From assembly GCA_020055645.1 (NCBI GenBank), contig CM034546.1, positions 34,224,001 through 34,288,000 on the forward strand: a DNA stretch of 64,000 bases. Reading direction: 5' to 3'. The position numbers and the translations under genes were made by a program. Under the pieces are notes generated by a model, which was given only the letters and a program-made list of their open reading frames with translations, did no database searches and was not told where the DNA came from. This document shows, piece by piece, positions 1 through 13,655 of the stretch. The stretch comes from Tomocerus qinae. Lineage: Eukaryota > Arthropoda > Collembola > Entomobryomorpha > Tomoceridae. Positions within the stretch are counted from its first letter, which is position 1, and every line of letters starts with the position of its first letter.

Positions 1-3000
1 TTCTTTTATTATTAATTCTAGTGCAATTTTTACATTACTATTGATTGTCCGTTCATAGTCATCTAATCGTTCATCAACGATTTTTTCCAATTTGTTCTTT
101 TCAAGGTAGCTTTTCAGATCAATTTTTCCACCATTCAAAGCTGCAACGGCTAATTGAAGAGCTAAAGGAAGATTTCCCAATGAGCGAGACAAATCTTTAA
201 GTTGCGAATTCGTTCTTCCTATTGAAGCAAGTAATGTTGATGTTAAGAATTCCAGACTTTCTTCTTCGCTGAAAATGCCCAGTTCCAGATCAGACATTTT
301 CCCGAATCCAATCCTTTTCGCCCCCCATTCACGACTCCTTGAAGTGATGATACAATAAAAGTTTTTTTCGTCTTTAGGAAGGACGTTGATAATTCCCTCT
401 TCTCCTTTGTAATTTTCTGCATTGTCGTAGATCCAAAGACATTTAAATGCAGTCAGTGCATCAAAACATTTTCTCGAATAATCTTGAACTTTGACCAACT
501 TGTCTAAATGTTTAATCTCCAAATCTCGGGCCAGATTTTCAAAAGAGGTGAGTAAACTGCCTTCCCCGCAGTCGATCCAAATTATATGGTCGTATTTTTG
601 TTCGTAAGTGTTTGCATACCATTTGGCAGTGAGAGTTTTACCGACTCCTCCCATCCCCGAATATTTTGACGCTGCTTGGGATTCGCTGATGACGAGCATT
701 CTGTTCTCGTCCTTCAAAATGCGGTCTTGTAACTCTTGAATTAGGAGTTTCCCTTCGAATTTTCTTTCCAGAAGGGATTTTATTAGCACTTTTTTATCTG
801 GCCACCACTTTTTTATTTTCGGGTGGAGAACCGGATTTCGGGTTTGAATTGGTAATGACTTATGTGGAAGAGAATGTCTGACACTGGTTTCTTGAACTTC
901 TTGGGCACAACGCTCATTGCTCGTCTTGCGTAATATTTCTAGAAATGTATCTCTGATTTTCCTCCAATCCTTTTTTTGTAGTGTAGACAGCAGTTTGCGG
1001 TTTCGTTTAATTGAAGTACTTTCAACTTCCTGTGAATGATATTTAAATAACCGATTTACAAACCTGAAGGTTATGTTTATTAAAATTTGTGATTGTGACC
1101 TTAAAGTAAGATGATAATAAACAAAAAGTATGGCAAAATGGCAACTACACAATTGGTTTAATTGGCATGTATTATTCCTTCTAAACTGGAAATAATTGGA
1201 TTAATTAATGAATGTAATTATCTTGCGGCGATGGAAATAATTGGAGAAATTCTATTTAGTTGGATTCCTTTCATAATTATAATTATATTATGAGTGCAGC
1301 GTGAATTCCCTCTCAAGTCCTTGAGACTCGTCAAATGCATGCCAGGTTTTATAATACCGGTACGTGATATTTTATAGCTTTTATGTCAATGTAGTCTACT
1401 ACGTGCATATTTATGATAGTCTCAGGAAGGTTGATTTGAATTGTAAAAGTCTCGTATTATAGGCAAATGGCAATTTAAATTAGCAAATTTTAAGCAATTT
1501 CTAAAAAATATCAATCTAAAACCTTTCCTTCTTACTTATAATCTGCAAAAATTAATTTTTCAACAGGTCATTTAAAATTTAACATTTAGCAATCATATAG
1601 TCAAAGCAAGCGTAAAAATTCCAATTTTTTACACGTAAAATATAACTCGGAAGCCATTTCATCGATTGGAATGCATTTTTAATGAAACTCTCGGAGTACA
1701 ATTAGATGATCAAATATTGAAGTCCGACGAACAAAAAAAGAATTCCGTTTGAATAAATAACCTAACATTTCTTATCTTCGTCTATATTAAGTTATGTCAA
1801 AAAAACAGGCAAAAATAGTGAACGAATGCTAGAAAGTAACTATTCTGCTAAAAACTATTTTTAAAGCTTTTGTTTCCTATCGCTGCAAACGTTGAAGTCG
1901 TTTTTATATAGCAATCGATGGACTTTAATAATTCCCCACCCTTCGGTGCAGTCTAACCAAAACCTTTTGATGATGTATCTTAATCTTTCGAAATAGACTA
2001 AATTCGTCTACTTGCAGTGCTCATTGAACAAAAAAAGAACTTTTTGCCTATCATGTAAAAAGGTAGAAGTACAATCTTAAAAAAGCATTCCGTTTTCTCC
2101 TTTTTACCTTTTTCGATGTAGCAACGCGCCCCATTTATTTCCACTTTACATAATGTAGACTAAGCAGTACGTTTTTATACTTTTTTTTGCAAAAAAAGAG
2201 TATATTTTTGTCCACTATTGTCTCCTTGTTGCTACATTGGATAACTAATGCAAATGGCGGAATTGTACCATTTTCAAATATGCATGTTTAATTATTATTT
2301 CACAAATTAAAACAACAAAACTCGAGCAACAGCATATAATAAATTAGATTAGGGCGTATTTTGCTTAAATTTAAAAATTTCTTTTCAGGAAATGGAAAAT
2401 ATGTTATTTAATATCAAAATTTCAAGTTAAAGAAATGTGATGAATTGTGTACTTTTATCCTAAAACATCTCAGGTTAAATGAGTTTTCGTAAAGACTTGT
2501 ATCCAAATCAAATAGCGGTTTGGCTTTTACAGAAGTCAAATTTTATTTATTCTTATTTTTAGTTTTCACTCAGCTAACCTGGCCGGAGGCGCGTTGAATT
2601 TTTCATCCAACCATTTAATTTAACATTATATATAATTAATGGCCAAATTTCGATACAATTACAAATTGTCTGTTTGCCAACATTTATTTATTCCGGAAAC
2701 GTAAGACCAAGGCCCAAAGTATCTTAGCTATTACCATACTTCGGCCACTTCACTTAAAATGTATAGCGTTACCGCAATTTCTGTATCCTATACCACCTTA
2801 ATTTTGACGAGGCATATCTCCTAATGCGGGTCAAGCGGATTGCTATGGCGGGTCTCAAATTTAGATAAATACTGATGCAACTATATACCAATATACCCTT
2901 GGTATTCTAATGTTATATTAATGTCCAATATCCATCCGCCCTTGTAAGATATCCGCGGTCAAATTGGGCCACAAAATTTTCAATATCTCACAAATTAATA

Positions 3001-4746
3001 AAATTTTCTTCTGGAATTCGATACTTAAGCTCATCTAATATTATGACAGGTGCAGTACTATTTTCAAGGCTTAGCCCTAAAAAGGGGACGAAAATAGACT
3101 TTTGTTCCGCAAAATGCTTCAGTTACTTGTTTCTTTTGTCCACTAGGACTGTAATCAATGTAATATACATAATATATATAATAAATAGCTGATGTCTACT
3201 GTTCCTCACAGTTGCACAAAATGCATGGCCCCCAATAAATTCCAAACGATATTATGCAGATTCAAACGAGATATACACCTATGGAAACATCGAGCGATCA
3301 CTTAGAAATGAGCTGAATATCAATACTAACGAAAAACTAGAATTATGTAAAACGTTGCTTGGACGAAAATATATGAATTACTTTAAATGACAAAATGCCA
3401 TTTGATCTTTAATAACGTTTCAATTATTAGATTCAGATCAACGAGGCTAACGGGAACGAAAAAACCATGCGATTTTGAGTAATATGAGTAAAACCCAAAT
3501 GTTTTCAAGTGCATAAGTAAGAACACCTTCTTCTTGGGCGTACAGGTCTGTCTAGTGGTCTAAACAGCCGCTTCTCAGGCTGATGTCTGGAGTTCGAATC
3601 TCTGGAGCGCCTCAGGTCTATAAGGTAGTAGTCTGGAGCTGGGAAAAGCTGTCTTTGCCGTATATTCGTTATTAGCATTGATTTGCCTATCTTGGTGACA
3701 ATATGATTATCTATCAATGCCCTGTCTGTAGTGTATGGATTGTTCTGTTGGTCTGTATACGTGCTACGAGTTCTACCTAGCACAAGTCTGGACAATGGGA
3801 TGCACATGAGGTGATAAGGTGGATTGAAGTAGACTGCTGTAAGTGATTTGTCTGTGGTCACTGGTGGTCGGCTTACATGTCCCGGTCCCTCTCTGCCTGC
3901 TCGCCAGATTGAGTTGCGGGACAGTGTTGAGTCGTTCCGTCTCATGGTTCAGTACTCTTCACTAAGTCTCTTCGTGTAAGTCTGTACACTTAGTAAAGTT
4001 GTTCCGGGAGCCACTGCAAGTAAGCCCTCGCGGCTTGAGCGGTAGCATAGCTCTACTAATCAATAGTAGTAGTTGTGCTCTCCCCCTAACACACAAGAAC
4101 ACCTTCTTCTGAAATGTCACCCACAAAGAAGACATTTCTTTCAATGCGATTTTGTAAGGAAAGTGACCTGCTCATTTCATGTCTGAATTTATGAACGTCT
4201 ATATTTCATTTTTCCATCTCGTGTTGTAATCACACTTCCTATTTAATATCTTGTCTTGTCTATCGACTATCAAGTACGGCTTCTCCAGCATCAAAGCCGT
4301 TCTCTGACTAGGTATCAGGAAGCACTTCCTATCATTTTATGAAGAATATATTTGTGGATTTAATGAACCTAATTATTCCGATATGGATAAAAATTGATAG
4401 AAAAACCAACAATTTCATTCTATATGAATTGGTCTGGAAATATTCTAAAATGAAATGAAAGAGTTTGGAAGTTTGAAAGCAGACTGAATTTCTCAAAATA
4501 TTTTGTTTTGACAATAGTTTTTTACACTTCTCTTTAAATAGATAGGAAGGGCTCTCTGATATCTAGTGAGACGGTGCTGGGTGGGGGACGACCCTGTACT
4601 AATAATAAAAAAGTAAGTGAACTTACAATTTCGTCGCCTTCCTCCTCTGAGATGATGCCCTCTTGAATCAAATACAGCACCACTAATGTCAAATTCGTCA
4701 GATTCTGTGCCAAGAAAACAAGATTTTTTCTAATTTCGTCTTCCAT
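1..4746 (-). CDS. CARD/NB-ARC (Apaf-1/CED-4-like) STAND ATPase, 5' part
   Basis: Two exons are visible: 4627-4746 (40 codons from the ATG at 4746) and 1-1029, which runs off the window. Donor GTAAG at 4626 and an acceptor at 1030 join in phase 0 across a 3.6-kb intron. Residues 1 to about 85 resemble a CARD: exon 1 gives the first helices (LVVLYLIQEGIISEEEGDEI), exon 2 the rest (NRKLLSTLQKKDW, RDTFLEIL). The NB-ARC follows: P-loop GMGGVGKT near residues 165-172, Walker B LWIYDNAE near 237-245, CIITSRSREW, and the GNLPLAL motif near 325. By family knowledge such proteins bind ATP/dATP, oligomerise and recruit partners through the CARD, as in apoptosome or NLR-type signalling. The C-terminal sensor repeats lie beyond the window, so apoptotic versus immune role is undecided. 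An exon-1 copy lies at 17.86 kb. Confidence 0.85.
1030..3518. other. Intron 1 of the CARD/NB-ARC gene, proximal part
   Basis: No coding exon recognised. The stretch is AT-rich with a decayed hAT-type MITE near 2026-2215. The phase-0 join of the flanking exons reconstitutes a CARD, so no exon is needed here, although one cannot be excluded. Confidence 0.5.
2026..2215. mobile_element. Decayed copy of the 8.5-kb hAT MITE
   Basis: The core matching CCCATTT(A)TTTCCACTTTACAT and the surrounding ACCTTTTT-rich arms match the intact element at 8473-8739. The ends (TGAACAAAAAAAG...TTTTTGTCCA) are degraded and no target duplication can be seen. Older than the 8.5-kb copy. Confidence 0.55.
3535..4094 (+). 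mobile_element. tRNA-derived SINE with 16-bp target duplication
   Basis: The head looks like a tRNA: A-box-like TCTAGTGGTCTAAAC, a CAGCC...GGCTG stem, and a B-box-like GGAGTTCGAATCTCTGG. A body of about 480 bp unrelated to tRNA follows and ends in CCCCCTAACACAC. The element is flanked by exact direct repeats AAGAACACCTTCTTCT at 3519-3534 and 4095-4110, the mark of LINE-driven target-primed insertion. No LINE partner is in the window. Reading frames across it are shadows. It sits in intron 1 of the CARD/NB-ARC gene. Confidence 0.8.
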
Positions 4747-6485
4747 TGTATTAATTAAAGATAAATCTAACGGAAACAGGTTCAGAGAATGTAACAATAA
4801 AAGCGTTTGTAAACCAACAACGTGGTGCAGGTTCTAAAGATGGCCGAAGGTCAATGACCGATGAGTTGGCATTTGGGAGTAGTGGGATGTCTTTGGTGGA
4901 GAATTGATAACAAACGGGAATATAGTTATAATACTCCCTTTACCTTTTGATGGAGTCATTGCAATATATTTAATACATTTACTACTGCCAGCTGAATTGT
5001 CGTAAATACAATCGTTGTTATCAATTGCTGATAAAGTAGGTTTTGGTTTTGCCCATCATACTTTATTATAACCGCTTTGGAAAATGTGTACGTTTAAAAA
5101 AGTGGGAGCTTTTTAGGTAATTAAAAAGTACCGTTTGAAACCTAAACTATAAGATGCAATTTGATACACCATAAATTACATAGCCTTTTAGAGTGCTCAA
5201 TTAGTCTGTATCCTATTCTATATCATAAGCTGTAGTTAGTTTTCATTCAAATTCAAAGAAGTATAGCATCAATTAGATAGAATTAATTTCGTAATATTTA
5301 CATTTATCGAAAAAATAAAGTCATGAGATGAATAGCTAAAACAAAAAATACATTTATTTTCAATAATTATGCATTATTCTGAGTCCGTTACATATCTACA
5401 ATTTTTGAATTGTCATCCATTTTGCCATCATTAAACATTTCCCGTTTGAAGTTGTTTTAAAGAGAAAAAACCAACCATTTCTTTCATTTTTGAAACGAAT
5501 AAATCCACTATGAATCATTTTTTATTTTATTACTCAATATTTTCTTTTATATTTCTCCACTCACTAAATGAGCCATTCTGTGTCTCATTTTTAATTCCAA
5601 TTCAAAATAAGAGAAGACATGTAAATGTTAGACCATTGATTTGGAGCTCGAAACCTTTAGGGGTATTATATTACATGACAACTATTTTTGATACACTATA
5701 AAGTAATATAAATATAGACTTGAAGTTGAAGTATAATCTGAATATTATAACTAGCACACTTTTATTCTACTATAATGTGATATTTACATATATATATATT
5801 AATTTTAGGAAAATGTCAAAAGCAATTATATAAGGAAGAAATGACTCTAATATTATAGCAGAAAAGTTTTGCAGTTAAAATTTGGATAAAATTCAGCCAA
5901 GTTAATGCACGAAATACAATTTTATATAATACGAATATTGATATTTATGATGCAAAAAATGCGATTGAGATAGTAAAATTAAAGAAATGACTGAGTCCCA
6001 ATAATGGTTAAATAGCGTTAAATAGCGTTAAATATAGAAGATGGGACAATTAACAAAGTTGAATAAGTTGAATAAATTTATATTACCATTCCCATTTATT
6101 TCTTATCTTTTTCCACAACATAATACAATGCATATTGATATTCCTAGTCCTATATTACTAACGCCTTTTTACAATAAGTGGAATATAGAATAACATGCCT
6201 ACGTCTATTTTGTTATAAGTGAGCATATGCTCTGAACGTCAAAGTCATTCTATTAATGTAAACATGTTCAAAATGTTTGCAACTTATTTTATTCATTTAG
6301 TGGTAATGTACCAAAAGGAAACACATGATAAAAAGGATGATTATTCATAGATATAATTAGTGCTGATAACAACATATTAGCTATTAGTAATTTGCGGTCA
6401 CTGATAATACTGATTTATAACAGATTAATAATACATTCATAATATAATACATTACATCAATCACATATTACATACATATATGATT
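4747..6485. other. Upstream region of the CARD/NB-ARC gene; intergenic
   Basis: About 4750-5130 is the 5' flank and leader of the CARD gene. It is recognisable, inverted, at 17430-17858, so the duplication took promoter and exon together. From 5130 to 6485 I see only AT-rich DNA with chance frames. Confidence 0.5.
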
Positions 6486-8220
<1,735 letters not shown>

Positions 8221-8472
8221 TATTCACTATATTGATTTAAAATGTAGAAATCTAGAATGACTACTCTTTGAAAATGTTAGAAATGATTGTAATCTACTAA
8301 GAGACTGCCGAAGAACTATTGTTGCTGCAGAGTTGCATATTTTGTATTTAAGAAAAGATGGACTAGGACTAATCATATCTGAAGGAAAACCTTGGTGAAT
8401 TGAGTTTTAAACCAAAGTATCTACACACGAGTTACATTATGACAAAAAGTCCTTATGTATGAGGAAAGACAT

Positions 8473-8739
8473 CAGGGAACAAAAAAGGACCTTTTTTGCC
8501 TTTTACCTTTTTAGCCTTTTACCTTTTTTGCCTTTTTATAAAAACGGTAGGAGGAAGACTTATAAAAAGCAGTCCTGGTCCTTTTTGCCTTTTATCCTTT
8601 TATGATGTATCAGCGTACCCCATTTACTTCCACTTTACATGTAAATGAGGTAAAAAAGGTAAAAAGGACTGAGTTTTTAGAAAAAGTAGCACTTTTTACC
8701 TTTTTTGTAAAAAAGAGTACCTACCTTTTTTGTTCCCTG
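8473..8739. mobile_element. hAT-type MITE with 8-bp target duplication
   Basis: Terminal inverted repeats CAGGGAACAAAAAAGG and CCTTTTTTGTTCCCTG are perfect over 16 bp. They are flanked by AAAGACAT at 8465-8472 and 8740-8747. CAGGG ends with an 8-bp duplication are typical of hAT. The interior is 267-bp poly-pyrimidine/purine DNA without coding capacity. A degraded relative lies near 2.0-2.2 kb. Confidence 0.85.
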
Positions 8740-8747
8740 AAAGACAT

Positions 8748-9177
8748 ATAATTATAATTCAGATAGAGATAATTAAATATAGTGAGCATGATAAACAGTA
8801 TTATGCCATTAGTCAACCTTAAAATAAAAACTAGTCTTCGCATCGATTCCTTTACAAGTATCATTACGTAAAACATACATGTATTGTTGTATATAGGTAT
8901 ACGAGTAACTCAGACCGACTCAGACTTATTCCGGTATACATTGAAAATATATTATAACATTGGCGTAACTGCATCATAATACTAACTTGATACGTTTCAA
9001 ATATTTGTATTGTAGATATTGTTAATTGCTCTACTATCGCGAAATTCACTATATATGAGGGCTATACCGTGTAATAAACGTATAATAAATAAACATTATG
9101 TGGTTGCGTATAAGTATTGTTCAAATAAATCTATTCAAAAGCATCATTGTGTACTAGATATAAACACCGTTGCTATA
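8748..9177. other. Intergenic, nothing recognised
   Basis: AT-rich with short chance frames only. Confidence 0.4.
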
Positions 9178-9450
9178 TTTAACCCTTGCAATATTGCCAA
9201 CCATAAAAACTGCCGCGCGGAGTACCAACTGTGGTACAATTGTACCACCAAAGTCCTTGGTTACTACATACGACTTCGTTTCCTTTTTTCCGCCATGAAA
9301 ATAAAAAAATCGTCAAAATAACTTCAAATAATATTTATGGATTGGAAAACAATATTCGTGACAGGTATCTGAAGCTGGACGCCATTCGTTTTGTATATGG
9401 TAACAAATGAAGGCGCTGTGGTACACTTGTATCCATAGTTTGTATTGCAG
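9178..9450. repeat. Dispersed repeat, copy A (with 18-bp palindrome)
   Basis: It shares an ordered series of blocks with 13390-13655: the ACCAACTGTGG block, the TTGGTTACTAC block, TTCCTTTTTT...CATGAAAAT, and GGAAAACA(A/G)TATTCGTG. It contains a perfect palindrome GTGGTACAATTGTACCAC at 9231-9248 and a second decayed one near 9417. It begins TTAACCCTTGCAA, and copy B ends TTGCAAGGGTTGAA, which suggests TTAA-targeting (piggyBac-like) ends. That class call is weak. Confidence 0.5.
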
Positions 9451-9611
9451 GTGGTGAATGGTTTCAGATGCCAACGCTAATTCTGACCAAAAACTCAATA
9501 GTGGTTTTCATTCGTTCATTTCAATGGTTTTATTTTTGCTATATACACCCTCATTATTGCTTTTGTATTATTGGAAAAGATTAAAATGTTTTCTTTTCAT
9601 TATTTACTTTG

Positions 9612-11561
9612 GACAGAAATTATTTGAAATAGGAAAATGAAAAAAAGTAGGTCTTCAGTGGACATTTTTAGTTCTGTTTTTCTGTGCACTTTTTTATTGT
9701 TAACTGACATCTTTGGTGAAAAAAATTCATTTTTCAGTATTTCAGGGCCTATGTGAAATAACACCAAAAAATCGGAATATGAAATAGCTCCGAAACTACC
9801 GGTCCGATTTGGATGAAACTTGGAACAGAAGTCAGCAATCGCAGTATCTCGGGGTGTTTTTTGAATTTGTGAAAAATTCGAATTTCTTCCCTTTCAAAAT
9901 TACGAAAAAAATTTCGAAATAAGCAGTATTTCATATAAGGAATTGTTTCATAAAAATTCTGCCCGATTAAAAATAAAGCCCTTATAAAGTTATGCTTTAT
10001 AGAGGAAAAAAATATTTCAAAATTGCTGACCTCCACAAGATGTCAGAGGTCAAATTTTATTTTTCGTCAAAATATGCTTATGTAAGGTGTCATTCACCAG
10101 CTAAAGTTATAGTACAGACCAAATAAGTATTTATTTTGGCAACCTAGGGCTTCATACAGAGGTCAAAGGTCATAACTGTGAAAATGGAAATGTCTGAGCA
10201 CAAGCTATACGGCGGTAGTGCATCTGGCATTTTAGTACTTACTAGCCATAACCCATTTTTAACATAGGCTTGTGCCTGCTTCAGTGCCTACATAATACAT
10301 GGCAAAGTTTATTTTGCCTTCCTGTCAATTAAACACTTGTGACTTCTAATGCAATCTAATGTAATTGGTGTATTACATCGTAGTGATATGTCTATTGTTA
10401 ATAGAAAGCTGAGGATAAGAACATTTAGTACATCGAAGTGAAGAAGATGATATGAATAATTGTCAAATATCATAATAAAAATCATAGAACTTTCTTAATA
10501 ATTACCCACAATGCGACTTGTGAATGCGAATAGTACTTTTGTCACTAACACTTTAACACTTTGTTTTCCAAAAGGAACTTGTTGGGCTTTAAAACATTTC
10601 AAGTTTCACTCATTAATATCCCTGATTCAGGGCCGCAGCCAGAGAAAAATTTCAGGAGGGGCACCGAGAAAAAAACAGCTGAAAATTTTTGCGATTTTTT
10701 GCGATTTTAAACAAAAATTTCATTTTTCTCAATTACGGAGGAGGGGCACCGGCCCCGGTGCCCGCCCCTTCGCTGCGGCCCTGCCCTGATTCATAAATTA
10801 TGTTGATAAAGAAGCCAACTGATATCGATATGGACTAACAAATTGGCAGGAAGGCAAAATAAACTTTGCCATGTATTATGTAGGCACTGAAGCAGACACA
10901 AGCCTATGTTAAAAATGGGTTATGGCTAGTAAGTACTAAAATGCCAGATGCACTACCGCCGTATAGCTTGTGCCTCAGACATTTCCATTTTCACAGTTAT
11001 GACCTTTGACCTCTGTATGAAGCCCTAGGTTGCCAAAATAAATACTTATTTGGTCTGTACTATAACTTTAGCTGGTGAATGACACCTTACATAAGCATAT
11101 TTTGACGAAAAATAAAATTTGACCTCTGACATCTTGTGGAGGTCAGCAATTTTGAAATATTTTTTTTCCTCTATAAAGCATAACTTTATAAGGGCTTTAT
11201 TTTTAATCGGGCAGAATTTTTATGAAACAATTCCTTATATGAAAAACTGCCTATTTCGAAATTTTTTTCGTAATTTTGAAAGGGAAGAAATTCGAATTTT
11301 TCACAAATTCAAAAAACACCTCGAGATACTGCGATTGTTGACTTCTGTTCCAAGTTTCATCCAAATCGGACCGGTAGTTTCGGAGCTATTTCATATTCCG
11401 ATTTTTTGGTGTTATTTCACATAGGCCCTGAAGTACTGAAAAATGAATTTTTTTCACCAAAGATGTCAGTTAACAATAAAAAAGTGCACAGAAAAACAGA
11501 ACTAAAAATGTCCACTGAAGACCTACTTTTTTTCATTTTCCTATTTCAAATAATTTCTGTC
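9612..11561. mobile_element. Foldback DNA element with ~720-bp arms
   Basis: Arms 9612-10330 and 10840-11561 are close inverted copies of each other around a unique loop of about 510 bp. Outer ends are GACAGAAATTATTTG and its complement, flanked by TTTG at 9608-9611 and 11562-11565 (candidate 4-bp duplication). Mirror-image reading frames in the arms (9749-10036 and 11119-11424) come from the symmetry and match no family I know. The loop holds a later hAT MITE. High arm identity suggests a recent origin or repair between arms. Confidence 0.8.
10628..10783. mobile_element. 156-bp hAT MITE inside the foldback loop
   Basis: Ends CAGGGCCGCAGC and GCTGCGGCCCTG are inverted repeats. They are flanked by the 8-bp duplication CCCTGATT at 10620-10627 and 10784-10791. 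It is GC-rich compared with its surroundings. It inserted after the foldback loop existed. Confidence 0.85.
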
Positions 11562-11569
11562 TTTGTGGT

Positions 11570-11790
11570 TTAAAAATTAAAATTTTGTTCACAATGTGGC
11601 CTAAAAATTAAAATGTTCGAACTTTAGTGCATATTACCATCCAAAAATTTATTTTTCAAAGTTTTGAACATTGTGGTCTGAAAATTAAATTTTCGAAATT
11701 TTGTGCATATTACCGTCAAAATATTTTTTCGAAGTCTTGAGTTTATTGCCGTCCAAAAAAAATTCCGAAGTTTTGTGTATATTGTAATTT
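11570..11790. repeat. Degenerate tandem repeat
   Basis: About four blurred copies of a unit of roughly 50-60 bp with the theme AAAAATTAAAATTTTCGAA / TTTTGTGCATATTACCGTC. It lies between the foldback element and X1. No function seen. Confidence 0.45.
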
Positions 11791-11796
11791 AAAAGT

Positions 11797-12715
11797 TACA
11801 GGTGAAAAACCTGGAGAAATATACGGGGAGAATACCAGAAAAACTCGAAAACAAGGCATTACTATTTAGATACCAAGATATAAATTAAATTCGTAAATTT
11901 ACAATTTCCTTCAAAAACTCTCCCCGTGCGTTCACAGCTAATTCACTTGCAACTGGCTCTTCGAAAAACAAAGCAATTTATAAGACAAAATTAGTAATTC
12001 CACTCCTAAAGCGGGGATGGAAAATATTTTAGCCAATGGGAACACCAATCAAAGTTGCCATTTAGTGTTCTTTGGGAACACCTTTGCAATCGTTAATACA
12101 ACATTGTATTCGCTCAGTAATTGAAACAACTCCAAGTTATTTTCTGTAAATCAAAATCCAGGTTAAATTGTCGTATCCATTGTAACTAAGCAACAATTAA
12201 GAGTATAAACCTTTCCGCATTAACAACATTTAACGGTAAAAAATATATTTAGATATGTCCAAGAAGCAAAAACTGTATAAGGAGGGTCCAATAGAGAACT
12301 TCCAGTAAGGGATTTTGAAAGTTTATAAGGGACGTTTTTCACTAATTTTATCCCCAAATATCCAATTTTGTGTGGTTGGGAAAGGAATAAATGCAGAACG
12401 ATTACTTGGATGCTGGAGTGGGATAATCAGTGTTGAGGCATTATAGCAAAGGTAGAGATAAGTGACTTTTCTCAGAAAAAAATCCCTTATAAATCTTCAG
12501 AAATTCGCTACCGGACTCTCCTTATACAGCGCTATGACTACAGTTTATGCTTCTTGGATATGTTAGTGATTGTTGTGTGAAAAAATCGCCATAATGTTCA
12601 AAAGTAACTGTGAAATTAGAATTTTCTGCTATTTATACGGAAAAGTTTTCTTGCCTTTAAATGTAGGATCATCTCGTTTCAATGTTTAACTTTCCAGGAA
12701 TTTATTATTGTCTAC
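11797..12715 (+). mobile_element. X-family DNA element, copy X1 (one-ended)
   Basis: It aligns by eye with X2 (14312-14960) from the AACCTGGA(G/A)AAATATACGG block through GTTGCCATTTAGTGTTC, GGGAACACC and AACTCCAAGTTATTTTCTG to TGTGAA(G/A)AAATCGCC. The right-hand inverted repeat of X2 is missing, so this copy is truncated. A separate MITE (12258-12558) interrupts it. No coding capacity. Confidence 0.7.
12258..12558. mobile_element. 301-bp MITE nested in X1
   Basis: Ends TCCAAGAAGCAAAAACTG and CAGTTTATGCTTCTTGGA are inverted repeats flanked by TATG on both sides (12254-12257, 12559-12562). The matching position in X2 is uninterrupted, an independent empty site that proves insertion. Confidence 0.8.
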
Positions 12716-13389
12716 CAAATAAAATCGTCATGCTTTGCTAAACAAAAGCACATCTAAATTTTCAATTTAATCTTTTGTACCCTCGTTTTTCGACAGCTGG
12801 AAGCAGTTTTAACAAACAAAAAAATCGCATTATTGTTCTTACTGTTGAAAAAAGTCTAATTTAGAAACCCTCAAATGTTTTTGTTACCATTTTTAGTTTC
12901 CACTAACAGGATCAATTTTAAATAGAAACGTTTATTGCGGCTATAAAATTACCTATTAAAAGCAAGCAGAATAGAATGCACAATTTATAGGTTGAATATG
13001 TTAACCCATAATTTGACAATCAATACTCTATTATTACTCGTTATTTAAGAGCAGAAATTCATGCTTGAAAAGCATAAAGATTTATTTTGGTCTGTGTTTT
13101 ACAACCATTACAAATATTTCAACAAGATTTCTATAAAAGTGGCAATATGGCAATCAACAGTAACACGAAGATTAAATAACATATTTTTTCGGCTGCTATG
13201 TGCGACCCGTTAGACATATTTTGTCAACAATCAATAGGGATCGTTACAAGCCCATAGGCTACGTTTTTGCCAAGTTTGGTCAAATTCCGCCAATTCCTTC
13301 GGGAGTTATCGTGGGGACGAACTTGGTGTAGTTTCATCGCGCAGACGGAAAGACTATGCGATTCTATATAGCTCGTCAGGCGTGCTAAA
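12716..13389. other. Intergenic, nothing firm
   Basis: AT-rich. On the minus strand 13224-13433 reads as a short frame around a phrase of the kind often seen in invertebrate repeats (ACTCCCGAAGGAATTGG...); I treat it as transposon-derived, not as a gene. Confidence 0.4.
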
Positions 13390-13655
13390 ACTGGATTACC
13401 AACTGTGGTAAAATTGTACATTGTACAACACAAGTCATTGGTTACTACAACAACAACGGCGAAAAAGACTTCATTCCCATTCCTTTTTTTGCTATGAAAA
13501 TGAAAAAAAGCGTCAAAATAATTTTAAATAATTTTTATAAATTGGAAAACAGTATTCGTGGCAGGTTATTCGGCTTACATGAAACAGAAACAGTAGCAAA
13601 TGTAGTCCAACTGTGGTACAATTGTACCACAGTAGGCATTTGCAAGGGTTGAATG
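13390..13655. repeat. Dispersed repeat, copy B
   Basis: Homologue of 9178-9450. It carries the same perfect palindrome GTGGTACAATTGTACCAC at 13613-13630 and a decayed one near 13403, spaced about as in copy A. It ends TTTGCAAGGGTT, the complement of the copy A start. Confidence 0.5.

Noticed and set aside
3505-3945. 146-residue minus-strand protein
   Set aside because: It overlaps the tRNA-derived SINE and its target duplication; no homology seen.
9749-11424. Mirror-image 95-101-residue proteins on opposite strands
   Set aside because: They lie in the arms of the foldback element, so symmetry creates them. No domain recognised.
13224-13433. 69-residue minus-strand protein
   Set aside because: Built on a phrase that recurs in invertebrate transposon DNA and overlapping the dispersed repeat at 13.4 kb.
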